A DNA stretch of 31,147 nucleotides from the NCBI GenBank assembly GCA_032718475.1, contig JAUCBJ010002782.1:1-31147 (forward strand). Direction: 5' to 3'. Of this stretch, positions 1 through 19,538 are shown piece after piece (the first letter of the stretch is position 1; the number at the start of each line of letters is the position of its first letter). Source of the DNA: Nemertoderma westbladi (lineage: Eukaryota; Xenacoelomorpha; Nemertodermatida; Nemertodermatidae). The position numbers were made by a program, and so were the translations under genes. The notes under the pieces were generated by a model. That model did not search any database, was not told the DNA's origin, and saw only the letters and a list, made by a program, of their open reading frames with translations.

Positions 1-1569
1 AATTATCTATTATTACCAGACAATATCGAACATATTTGCCCTATTATTTATAATGTTATTCAGAATCCAGCAGTACCGTATATTATTTGGCGAATAAACG
101 CCTGGCGAAAAAGCTAAAACAATTCATTTATTAAAAAGCTAAAACATGCAACATTTAAACCAGAATGTAACCGCTATATATCGAATTCGCCGAATAAATG
201 CGGTGCGATACCGACTCATGAAATATATTCGGATGAACCGTCTTCAGTTCCTGAATTAAGAAACTACTATATATTCCAGGGACGTGGTGTATGCAGATAC
301 TCCAAGAGATGGTTACTAAAATATACTCCATTTAACTTTATATATATACGGTTTACAACACTACTTTGGCCATAACTATGGTGGGGCCTATTTGTAATGA
401 TTCCCAACGATATGTCCTTGCCTGTCTGTGTTGCAATGTGTTGTGCAGTGTGCATGGCAACCTCCACTGATCAGCCTTGATCGGTTTGCGAGATAAAGGT
501 TATCATTGCAGGATATATTTCTCCACGAAAAACCAAGAAAATAATTACCTTTTATATTTCTTGCACTTGCCTCAACACATGTACTCGGGATTATGCTTAT
601 ATCTCACTTTGCAGTTACCCCCATGTGAAGAATACAAGGTTTTCACCAAAACACAGGTTACAGAAGGGCTGAATCTAACCAAAACAATAAACGAATTACT
701 GTAATATATGTAAAGGTTATAAGACAGAAATAAGCGCTATAAAACACATAATAAAGATATATTTAAAAAAAATATAAAATCTTCATATGTAAAATTCCAA
801 TAACAAGTCGACCGAAAAGTGAAATCCTTGTATTCTTCTCATGGGCGATTAAGAGACTAGCGATTGTACATTTTGTCCCTAAAACATGTTCCTATTTAAT
901 CCCTTCACTAATAACCCACCATTATTACATTTAATTATATTTACGGAATGAAGTGGTGTTGGGGGTGCATTGATTATTATTATAATTATTAAATATTTGT
1001 AATTTAACATAATTGAATTGAAAAATATGAATTATATTGAAAAGGAATGGGGGGGGGGGGGGGGGTGACTTCATTTCAAACTAGACCATTGCTTCGAATG
1101 TATACGCGAATATTCGAATGTACGTCCGAGCTCGCTCGGCTCTCGACATAATGTACAGTAGTTGTGGCTTGTTGCTAAACTTCGAGCGAAATCTATAATT
1201 TACTAATAAATATAAATAAAAAAATTCCGCGTCGATTAAAAGTAAATCATCGTCAACGAAGGTACAGATTCGTTGTTTGTCTTCCATCCTTACATACATT
1301 ACTTACATACATTGCTGTCTCTTTCCCCAATTTATTTACGACCCCCCTTCAAACCGTCGTACGACCAAAATTGTGTAACGTAGGGTCTATTATTTCAATT
1401 GACTTTTTTCACGCGGATATAAAAAATATTTCCTTTGTTTACCGTATGGCTTTATAGTAGGACGTCTTCAGCGGTATATGCTTACATTAAAATTATAATA
1501 AATTAATTTAAATAAAATTAAAGATGGGAAATTAAAAGTACCAAGCAGCATAGTGTCCGTGCACAACAA
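1..1569. other. AT-rich non-coding stretch, no gene seen
   Basis: No reading frame here resembles a known protein. The short open frames (for example around 477-704 on the plus strand and 1081-1299 on the minus strand) have low-complexity or random-looking translations. A run of 17 G lies at 1049-1065. If the downstream DCLK3-like gene has further 5' exons outside the window, this stretch may be part of an intron; it could equally be intergenic. Confidence 0.5.
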
Positions 1570-1665
1570 GTAAAGTGAAGAGTTCGTTGATCGTGTGAAA
1601 CACAAACACCCGGAGGAGCCTCCGGGTGTTTGTGTTTCACACGATCAACGAACTCTTTACTTTAC
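1570..1665. repeat. 48-bp near-perfect inverted repeat (snap-back hairpin)
   Basis: The left half, 1570-1617, is the reverse complement of the right half, 1618-1665, around an axis between 1617 and 1618. Only one pair is not Watson-Crick, and it is a G.T wobble. The turn is about 2-4 bases (GAGC). Pairing stops abruptly on both sides. It could be a hairpin-forming MITE remnant, a source of double-stranded RNA, or an artefact of sequencing or assembly fold-back. Confidence 0.9.
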
Positions 1666-2309
1666 GTTTCGGCTCGGCATTTGCTGAGTGTCCTACGAGA
1701 ACTTTAGCAACCAATGTTCAACTGGCGATTATTATAGCCGCGGACTTTTATGTCTATGGTAGAATATTTTTTCTGTTTCGGTAGAAACATTTGAGATTAT
1801 TAGTTTCATCCTCACCTTATTGTTCACCGATCTGCGACTTCCTGTATAAATAAATGTAGCATCAGTTGAATGAATGAGAAGCTCTCCCGCAACATTCCTT
1901 GGCTCGCGGTTGAGGTAACGTAGCAATCAAACTTTTAATTGGTGGTTTGGTATCTATCTACTATAGATGGGTGTTTCACACTTACTCAAAGTTTTGCCAA
2001 AAATAATATCCACTCCAAAGATTTCAGTACTTTACGCAACTACATCTTGGGTTAGAAAATGTATTGCGGCAATGCAAAGCTGCTGCTAAGTTACTGTATA
2101 TATTCAATTTATAGTCTGAAAACCCCACACAGTTAAAGGTTCTCTTTCTTTTATAGTGCTCTTTGTATTTTGTTTTTGTGTATTGCGTTTGTTTCTGAGA
2201 AAATTGTAATGCCGTTGATTTATGCCGCATCGTGTACTGAAGGTGTTTACCACAAATATATATGGGGAAGGCGGAGGGGACATGGTGAGTTGGTTCCACG
2301 GAGAGGCAG
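1666..2309. other. Non-coding spacer between hairpin and minisatellite
   Basis: No supported gene is visible. Open frames on the minus strand that enter from the right are extensions of the neighbouring repeat array and do not resemble a protein family. Confidence 0.45.
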
Positions 2310-3210
2310 GGAGATGATTGTTTGGGTTGTTGGTACGCGGGCACAATTAGGGTTGGTGGCGAGGAGGCACAGTTTGGGTTGGTGGCGTGGGGGCACAGTT
2401 TGGGTTGGTGGCGAGGGGGCACTGTTTGGGTTGGTGGCAATGATGAGACAGTTTGGTTTGGTGGCATGGGGGGCACAGTTTGGGTTGGTGGCACGGCACT
2501 GAGGGAAGAGTTTGTGTTGGTGGCACGGCACTGAGGGAAGAGTTTGTGTTGGTGGCACTGTGGGAACAGTTTGTGTTGGTGACACTGAGGTTACAGTTTG
2601 TGTTGATGGTACGGGGGCACCGCTTGGGTTGGTGGCACGGGGGCAGAGTTTGGGTTGGTGGCACTGGGGGCACAGATTGTGTTGGTGGCACCGGGGGCAC
2701 AGTTCGAGTTGGTGGCACGTTGGCATAGTTTGGGTTGGTAGCGCGGAGGAACAGTTTTCGATGATGGCACTGAGGGCACATTTTGTGTAACAGTTTGTGT
2801 TGGTAGCACTGAGGTTACAATTTGTGTTGGTGGCACTGAGGGAACAGTTTGTGTTGGTGGCGCTGAGGGAACAGTTTGTGTTGGGCACTGAGGGAACAGT
2901 TTAGGTTGGTGGCACTGAGGGAACAGTTTGTGTTGGTGGCACTGAGGGAACAGTTTGTGTTGGGCACTGAGGGAACAGTTTGTGTAGGTGGCACTGAGGG
3001 AACAGATTATGTTGGTGGCACTGAGGTTACAGTTTGTGTTGGTAGCATTGAGGGAACAGTTTGTGTTGGTGGCACTGAGGTTGGTTACAGTTTGTGTTGG
3101 TGGCACTGAGGTTTCAGTTTGTGTTGGTGGCACTGAGGGAACAGTTTGTGTTGGTGGCACTGAGGGAACAGTTTATGTTGGTGGCACTGAGGTTACAGTT
3201 TGCGTAAAAT
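2310..3210. repeat. 27-bp minisatellite, about 33 degenerate copies
   Basis: The unit is roughly GGGAACAGTTTGTGTTGGTG plus GCACTGA, 27 bp. Left-hand copies are richer in G (GGGGGCACAGTTTGGGTTGG core), while right-hand copies carry the GCACTGAGG form, so the array grades from one variant to another. Some copies are shortened (TTGGGCACTGAGG). Because 27 is a multiple of three, several frames stay open on both strands and give 9-residue repeats such as PPTQTVPSV or VGGTEGTVC. These are by-products of the repeat and not evidence of a gene. Confidence 0.93.
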
Positions 3211-3278
3211 TGGCATATATGATAGTATTAATTCAGGATAGTCTCGAGTTAGTGGGGTGGGATGAGCGGGGGGCGCGA

Positions 3279-3300
3279 GGGGGGGGGGGGGGGGGGGGGG
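3279..3300 (+). repeat. Poly-G run (22 G)
   Basis: Uninterrupted G homopolymer about 70 bp right of the minisatellite. Similar runs occur at 1049-1065 (17 G), 15473-15489 (17 C) and at the window end (31139-31147, C). Lengths of such runs are often unreliable in assemblies. Confidence 0.9.
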
Positions 3301-3427
3301 TCATGTATTTAGCATTTACAACAGAAGCAGTGTGTTACTAGTACCTTTGTATACACACAGTATTGAACATACTGTACTTTAGACTCTCTATTGTGATTTT
3401 ATTTTTTGTTATTTTATTTCCTTTTAG

Positions 3428-12641
<9,214 letters not shown>

Positions 12642-12697
12642 ATTGGAGAAATTAAAAGTCTAATTGTTGGTTGCTAAGATACTGATAAAATTCGGGT

Positions 12698-12703
12698 AAT
12701 AAA
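12698..12703 (+). terminator. Polyadenylation signal for DCLK3-like gene
   Basis: AATAAA lies 57 bp after the DCLK3 stop codon (TAA, 12639-12641). A second AATAAA at 12754-12759 could serve as an alternative. Confidence 0.65.
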
Positions 12704-12759
12704 ACGAAACGTAATATCTGTGTAAGAATTTTCAATTTGTTGTTTGGGATAGGAATAAA

Positions 12760-13620
12760 GTACAGTACAAAGATCTCAATACAAAAAGTCAGGTGTTTAA
12801 AACAGTTTCTTTATTATTGGTTTATAATAAAAAAAAATAGTACTAATACTATACAGTACAAACTGTATACTAACACTATGTTCTGTAATATTGAATGTTC
12901 CAGATCTGTAGCATACATAAATTACTGTAATAAAATATATAATAATAACATTCCTTTTGGTTATTTCATCCATACAATCTATGTTAATGTATTATTAATT
13001 GTTTAATTAAAGCAATCTAATTATATTAAAATACAGTTGGCCTGGCCTTGAGTAGTTTTGTATTTGTCTTTAATTCTGTGCACTATATAAGTCTTCTTAT
13101 TAGATAATTAATTTTTCTTATTGGATAATTGCGTAGGAATAGTTCCGGTGTCCATATATTCTGCATGCCTATACTACTGTATTACTTAATTTAGTTTATA
13201 TTTAGTTTTCTGTCTGATATTTTAATATCCATTAGCAATGAGGGCTAAACTGATTTTGAGGAAATTTTCAATTTTATCTGGTCTGTGTAAAAGTGTTTTG
13301 AATAAATTGAAATAAATTCCTACCAAGCTCTCCAAGGTATTGTAACTTGACAGCCAGTGCAAATATATTTTAAACCGTAATTACTGTGTATATAGTATCC
13401 CACATAACGGGGTCGTTCAAATTTAACTACTTTAAAGGCCTTTGGTCTCCTTACGACAAACACCAGCCACTCCACTCCTCGCCTTCCTCTCTTTCGTTTA
13501 GTTGTAAAATCTACCTGTAGGAATTGGTACAAAAGCCATTACCAACAAGATGGTCGAATTAATTCGAAATCAACTAAACGCAACTCAAACAATGTAACAA
13601 GTTTACTGAAAGGTAGTGGT
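12760..13620. other. Intergenic AT-rich DNA, no gene supported
   Basis: The stretch between the DCLK3 poly(A) signals and the 43-bp array. A 70-codon minus-strand frame at 13320-13532 gives a basic protein with no recognisable domain or start context, and is not called. Confidence 0.5.
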
Positions 13621-13623
13621 TAG

Positions 13624-14785
13624 TTCAGTTTCTGCGATAGGAAACTCACATCCCCAAACTCAATCATTCAGTTTCTGCGATAGGAAACTCACATCCCCAA
13701 ACTCAACCATTCAGTTTCTGCGATAGGAAACTCACATCCCCAAACTCAACCATTCAGTTTCTGCGATAGGAAACTCACATCCCCAAACTCAATCATTCAG
13801 TTTCTGCGATAGGAAACTCACATCCCCAAACTCAATCATTCAGTTTCTGCGATAGGAAACTCACATCCCCAAACTCAACCATTCAGTTTCTGCGATAGGA
13901 AACTCACATCCCCAAACTCAATCATTCAGTTTCTGCGATAGGAAACTCACATCCCCAAACTCAATCATTCAGTTTCTGCGATAGGAAACTCACATCCCCA
14001 AACTCAACCATTCAGTTTCTGCGATAGGAAACTCACATCCCCAAACTCAATCATTCAGTTTCTGCGATAGGAAACTCACATCCCCAAACTCAACCATTCA
14101 GTTTCTGCGATAGGAAACTCACATCCCCAAACTCAATCATTCAGTTTCTGCGATAGGAAACTCACATCCCCAAACTCAATCATTCAGTTTCTGCGATAGG
14201 AAACTCACATCCCCAAACTCAACCATTCAGTTTCTGCGATAGGAAACTCACATCCCCAAACTCAACCATTCAGTTTCTGCGATAGGAAACTCACATCCCC
14301 AAACTCAATCATTCAGTTTCTGCGATAGGAAACTCACATCCCCAAACTCAACCATTCAGTTTCTGCGATAGGAAACTCACATCCCCAAACTCAATCATTC
14401 AGTTTCTGCGATATGAAACTCACATCCCCAAACTCAATCATTCAGTTTCTGCGATAGGAAACTCACATCCCCAAACTCAATCATTCAGTTTCTGCGATAT
14501 GAAACTCACATCCCCAAACTCAATCATTCAGTTTCTGCGATATGAAACTCACATCCCCAAACTCAATTATTCAGTTTCTGCGATAGGAAACTCACATCCC
14601 CAAACTCAATCATTCAGTTTCTGCGATAGGAAACTCACATCCCCAAACTCAACCATTCAGTTTCTGCGATAGGAAACTCACATCCCCAAACTCAATCATT
14701 CAGTTTCTGCGATAGGAAACTCACATCCCCAAACTCAATCATTCAGTTTCTGCGATAGGAAACTCACATCCCCAAACTCAATTAT
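13624..14785. repeat. 43-bp tandem array, about 27 copies
   Basis: The unit is ATTCAGTTTCTGCGATAGGA plus AACTCACATCCCCAAACTCA plus ACC or ATC. Copies are nearly identical and differ mainly at the ACC/ATC position and at GATAGG versus GATATG. The GATATG form is clustered in copies 19, 21 and 22 (about 14409-14550). Each unit contains an imperfect dyad GTTTCTGCGATAGGAAAC. There is no unique sequence between units, so this is a satellite-type array. Confidence 0.97.
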
Positions 14786-14789
14786 ATCA

Positions 14790-15575
14790 TAAAAACAAAC
14801 CATGGGTTCTTTGTAGCGTTATCGAGCCCTCAACCTGTTATGCAGCCTGTTGTGCCATAGATTACAGTACATCTTCTTTATGTTATCAGTTTGTTTTTAC
14901 GAGTAAACGTGCATCGCTTACAATTAATTATATTGTAGCTGTTAAGAGGTTTTTTTTATACCATTTTATTACGTAGTTCAGTAATTCAACCCGTTCAATT
15001 GCAAATAAAAGTACAATAGCCCGTGTTTGGTTTTTTAAATAAAATAAGGTTTATAAACATACGAATTAAGTACTTTCTTAATTATTTTTTATCTATATAC
15101 ATAATATTATTATTAATTGGATTACTGTACACACCTTGCTTGAAGTGACTCCTACAGTAATATGTTTTTGTGCTCTCAATATATAGCTGCAATTTTTTTT
15201 TACTATAAAACAACGTGTAGTTGGATTTAACCTAGGCCCTATTATTATTAATAAGTTTTTCAGCATAACGACTGTACCTGTAACAGCTACCTTATATACT
15301 AAATTCAATTAGTGGAAAAGGTAAAATGAAACATTTTCACAATTAATTATTTTGCTATATAAATTCTTATAATAATATGTTGTGTTTTTAACCTGTTAAC
15401 ATTTAAATTAATTTAATTTATTACAATAAATATGTAAGTACAATTTTTATATTCTTGACTTGGACATTGAGACCCCCCCCCCCCCCCCCTCGCCCAATTA
15501 CGTAGAACAATTACCCAAAAAGGAGGTAAAACTGACTAAATTAACGAACTAAAAAGTCCATAATTCTTAGTGCCT
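14790..15575. other. AT-rich spacer between two tandem arrays
   Basis: No gene-like frame is seen. It contains a run of 17 C at 15473-15489, about 85 bp before the 62-bp array begins. Confidence 0.5.
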
Positions 15576-16861
15576 CGAATACACTCTATTTGTGTAGGGA
15601 CACCAGTGTAACAACAGAAGGCTTCCCGGATACAGATTGAATACACTCTATTTGTGTAGGGCCACCAGTGTAACAACAGAAGGCTTCCCCGGATACAGAT
15701 TGAATACACTCTATTTGTGTAGGGCCACCAGTGTAACAACAGAAGGCTCCCCGGATACAGATTGAATACACTCTATTTGTGTAGGGACACCAGTGTAACA
15801 ACAGAAGGCTTCCCGGATACAGATTGAATACACTCTATTTGTGTAGGGCCACCAGTGTAACAACAGAAGGCTTCCCGGATACAGATTGAATACACTCTAT
15901 TTGTGTAGGGCCACCAGTGTAACAACAGAAGGCTTCCCGGATACAGATTGAATACACTCTATTTGTGTACGGCCACCAGTGTAACAACAGAAGGCTTCCC
16001 GGATACAGATTGAATACACTCTATTTGTGTAGGGCCACCAGTGTAACAACAGAAGGCTTCCCCGGATACAGATTGAATACACTCTATTTGTGTAGGGCCA
16101 CCAGTGTAACAACAGAAGGCTTCCCGGACACAGATTGAATACACTCTATTTGTGTACGGCCACCAGTGTAACAACAGAAGGCTTCCCGGATACAGATTGA
16201 ATACACTCTATTTGTGTAGGGCCACCAGTGTAACAACATAAGGCTTCCCCGGATACAGATTGAATACACTCTATTTGTGTAGGGCCACCAGTGTAACAAC
16301 AGAAGGCTTCCCGGATACAGATTGAATACACTCTATTTGTGTAGGGCCACCAGTGTAACAACAGAAGGCTTCCCGGATACAGATTGAATACACTCTATTT
16401 GTGTAGGGCCACCAGTGTAACAACAGAAGGCTTCCCGGATACAGATTGAATACACTCTATTTGTGTAGGGCCACCAGTGTAACAACAGAAGGCTTCCCGG
16501 ATACAGATTGAATACACTCTATTTGTGTAGGGCCACCAGTGTAACAACAGAAGGCTTCCCCGGATACAGATCGAATACACTCTATTTGTGTAGGGCCACC
16601 AGTGTAACAACAGAAGGCTTCCCGGATACAGATTGAATACACTCTATTTGTGTAGGGCCACCAGTGTAACAACAGAAGGCTTCTCGGATACAGATTGAAT
16701 ACACTCTATTTGTGTAGGGCCACCAGTGTAACAACAGAAGGCTTCCCGGATACAGATTGAATACACTCTATTTGTGTAGGGCCACCAGTGTAACAACAGA
16801 AGGCTTCCCCGGATACAGATTGAATACACTCTATTTGTGTAGGGCCACCAACAGAAGGCTT
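15576..16861. repeat. 62-bp tandem array, 21 copies
   Basis: The unit contains GAATACACTCTATTTGTGTA, GGGCCACCAGTGTAACAACA and GAAGGCTTCCCGGATACAGATT. Core words repeat every 62 bp (63 where CCCC replaces CCC) from 15581 to 16826. Variants include GGGAC for GGGCC and GTACGG for GTAGGG. The last copy is truncated. Several minus-strand frames of about 71 codons (LHWWPYTNRVYSICIR) are read through the units but shift frame each 62 bp and are not genes. Confidence 0.97.
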
Positions 16862-16892
16862 CTCACAGAGCAATAAGTAAGGGGAGTCCCAG

Positions 16893-16902
16893 GTCACGTG
16901 AC
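16893..16902. promoter_or_regulatory. GTCACGTGAC, CLEAR-type E-box word
   Basis: A perfect match to the palindromic 10-mer bound by MiT/TFE bHLH-zipper factors. It lies about 30 bp after the 62-bp array, far from either neighbouring start site, so a regulatory role is only a possibility. Confidence 0.2.
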
Positions 16903-17390
16903 TTCACAAACATAAAAACAATGGCTATGGTTGGGTAATTGCAATAATATATGGTTGAGTTGATTAAACATCATAATTATTGATAAATATCATATTTTGT
17001 CATATAATATCACAATTTGTTTCACGGACGGCACAGAGGAAGGACTGTATGTGATGCACAAATTGAGACGATGTAAAATCAATTGTTATAGTAACAATAG
17101 AGGTAGCAATGATAGCCAGTTATATATTATTACACACCAACACCCTAAATATAAACAACTCTTTTAAAAAGTCGGAGCACCCTAACTTCAAATTTAAATG
17201 AAATGTTACAAAGATTGTTCAAAAATGTGGGCGAGTCTGAATTGTGACCCATCAGCGAATAATTTTACTATGGCCGATTTCAATATGTCTGAGTGTGTGG
17301 GTCACAAACCATAATATTTGTTATTGGTATCTTGAGCTAATAAGTGGTTTCGAATTATTATACATTCGTTGGGAACAGGTTAACAAAGTC

Positions 17391-17467
17391 AACATTTACG
17401 TCAAGGTGGGATCGAACCGATGGCCTCCAGAATGGCAGTCTGGGGCTTTAGCCATTCCAATAGCGGC
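17391..17467 (-). mobile_element. tRNA-like SINE head, inverted copy 1
   Basis: Read on the minus strand, it runs from GCCGCT to a B-box GGTTCGATCCC. An anticodon-arm-like element, CCAGA-CTGCCAT-TCTGG, forms a perfect 5-bp stem with GCC (glycine-type) in the loop. The T-arm does not pair well, so this is tRNA-derived and not a functional tRNA gene. It aligns along its length with the plus-strand copy at 17555-17630. Confidence 0.55.
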
Positions 17468-17554
17468 TCATGGCGGCAGCTTTGTATTGGCAGATGGATG
17501 TGGACACTGTGAATATGATTTCAGGTAGTATTTCCAGGTTTATATTTCATCTAA

Positions 17555-17630
17555 GCCGCTTTCGGTATGGTTAGAGCGCGAGAATTCCAACCTGGAGGTC
17601 ACCAGTTCGATCCCACTTGCACGTCATTGC
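17555..17630 (+). mobile_element. tRNA-like SINE head, inverted copy 2
   Basis: GCCGCTTTCGGTATGGTTAG, then AGTTCGATCCCACTTGCACG. It is similar to the minus-strand copy 87 bp to the left, including the conserved start and the B-box with its downstream CACNTGNACGT-like tail. Its anticodon arm is more decayed. Together the two form a diverged inverted pair. Confidence 0.55.
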
Positions 17631-19410
17631 CAAATTTGCAAAGCTGGGTCGAAAGAATAGCATAATACTGGCGCACATTTACCGCAGGTGATAATTGTGA
17701 TCTTCAGCCCAAATTAACCGCAAGTGGAAAAAAAAAGTCTCGTTAATTATTTTGATTAAAAGCATCGACACTGTAACATGCTCCTTTCCCTTGAGTTTTT
17801 AAATTAAATTAATTTTTCAAACCCACAAAAAAAACATCAGATTCTATCGAGTTACGTCATAAAATATTCGCCCTTGAATTCCCATCCACACAATTCTTGA
17901 TAAAATTGAAAAATGTCTTCACGTTGGGAATCTACATGAGATGAGGTCTAACTATATCTGGATTATATTACAAAACGGAAAATAAAGCCCATAGATAAGG
18001 ATGCATTGATTATTACCATATCTAATTATTTACTTTTTAAACAATTTCATGAAATTACCATCACGTACGGTACGATTGAATTTCGGTAACATGTGGAGTG
18101 GATTATAGAAAAGTTCCATTAATTTTCATAAAATCTCTTAAACAAAACTTTGGCCGCCATGCGACTTCAAATTGAACACAGGTTTTAGGCTTATTGGGTG
18201 GTTTTATATAGAGATTAAACAGCTGACGAACTGAACGCATTACAGTAGCTAATAATTTACTTCAGATTTAGTGTAATGTGAGTAATGTTTTAAGGTGAAC
18301 TGAGAAACTTGGAAATTTGAAGAGATTCGACTATAATTATCTGCATGTCGGCTCACTCCCTATTTACCAGTAAAGCACTTTTATTCGATAAAAAAAAGTA
18401 AGCGGAAAACACCGCTTTTTTCACTTATTTTCAGTTTAGCGCAATTCAACTAGTTTTACACGAGTTAGAGAAAGTTTTTTCTAGAATGCAAACGAGTGGA
18501 AAACTCGAGGGCAAAATATCTGAATTTATGTTTGATCTCATCACCGAATTCTTTCACTTCATCTATTATGTAGTCTGGTAGTCCTACACAACCAACGGTA
18601 GCTGAATTGGCCAGAATACAAAATAGTCAGGAACCCGATTCGAGATGCCGGCCAACAGCAACGTGTTACGGTAATCATAAATCAATATAAGATAAACTAA
18701 TTCTTGAATTTAAACATTGTAATATTAATAAACACCCGTATTAGCAAAATATATCCAGTTTATGTAAAAGTTATCTTAGTTGCTGGATAATTTATCTTAT
18801 AAGTAATTATCATCAGTGTTTTGTAAATTAAATATTTAAATTTTGAAATAAATTACGTATATCACGTTGTATAAAGTACTTTATTTATAAGAGATTAGTC
18901 AGCACTCGTCTATTTCACTTGGATAGCTACGATCGGCGGGTAAATAGTTTTTCTTAATAATTTCCAATAAATGTTATTTTATACAGCGCGATATAAATAA
19001 ATAATATTTATTGGAAAAAATAAACATATAAATTTATTGAATTAAATAAATAACAATTAATTATTCAGCATTATTCAATTCAAAAATTGAATATAAATTT
19101 TGAAATCAAAATAATTATATTTTATATTATACCGGTATTTGAATCAACATTCTCAGAAACACTGCAATTAGGTGTATGGCGTTCCACTAAATAAATTACT
19201 GAAGTTGTGAAATAAACTTACCTTTTTTCCACGACGTTTTTTAACACACGAAATGTTAAAGTCACAAAAAGTATTCAAAATGAAATAAACCTATTGTATA
19301 AATGAGTTGACTAATATTATTATGACATTGAAATATTCCGATGCTAATTTATAAAAATATACAAAAAAGCATTATTGTTATTAAAGACGGGAAAAACAAT
19401 ACAACTTTAC
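17631..19410. other. Intergenic AT-rich DNA downstream of DIS3L2
   Basis: No gene-like frame. A weak tRNA-like sequence occurs at about 18596-18660 (GGTAGCTGAATTGGCCAGA, then CCCGATTCGAGATGCC) and may be a decayed SINE. A short relative of the 68-bp repeat (TGTAACATGCTCCTTTCCCT) occurs at about 17773-17792. Confidence 0.45.
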
Positions 19411-19416
19411 TTTATT
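19411..19416 (-). terminator. Polyadenylation signal for DIS3L2
   Basis: TTTATT on the plus strand reads AATAAA on the minus strand, about 120 bp downstream of the DIS3L2 stop codon. Confidence 0.6.
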
Positions 19417-19538
19417 GAGTTGTGTCCATAACAAAGTGTCTATAGATTGAAGGCAAGAGTAAAAAAATATATTATCAGCACCCCTGACCCTATAGCCCCA
19501 GGCTCTTTAACGCGAAAAACAATATAAAAACCTAATAG

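Noticed and set aside
2024-3341. Long repeat-protein frames on both strands (PPTQTVPSV, VGGTEGTVC)
   Set aside because: They are explained by the 27-bp minisatellite. Several overlapping frames are open at once and none has a distinct start, domain or poly(A) signal.
3406-3427. ATG at 3406 as the start of the doublecortin kinase
   Set aside because: The bases before 3428 form a pyrimidine-rich tract ending in TTTTAG, a strong acceptor, so the in-frame ATG is more likely intronic. It remains possible for an alternative transcript.
13320-13532. 70-codon basic minus-strand frame
   Set aside because: No recognised domain and no supporting splice or poly(A) context. Its length is within chance expectation.
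13624-14785. CRISPR-like array (repeat with GTTTC..GAAAC ends)
   Set aside because: Units follow one another directly with no unique spacers, the setting is an animal genome, and no cas-like gene is present.
15536-16897. Series of about 71-codon minus-strand frames (LHWWPYTNRVYSICIR)
   Set aside because: They are read through the 62-bp tandem repeat, whose length is not a multiple of three, so each frame cycles and stops. There is no gene-like structure.
17391-17630. Functional tRNA-Gly(GCC) gene
   Set aside because: Only the anticodon arm and B box are good. The T-arm and acceptor stem do not pair, so it is tRNA-derived.
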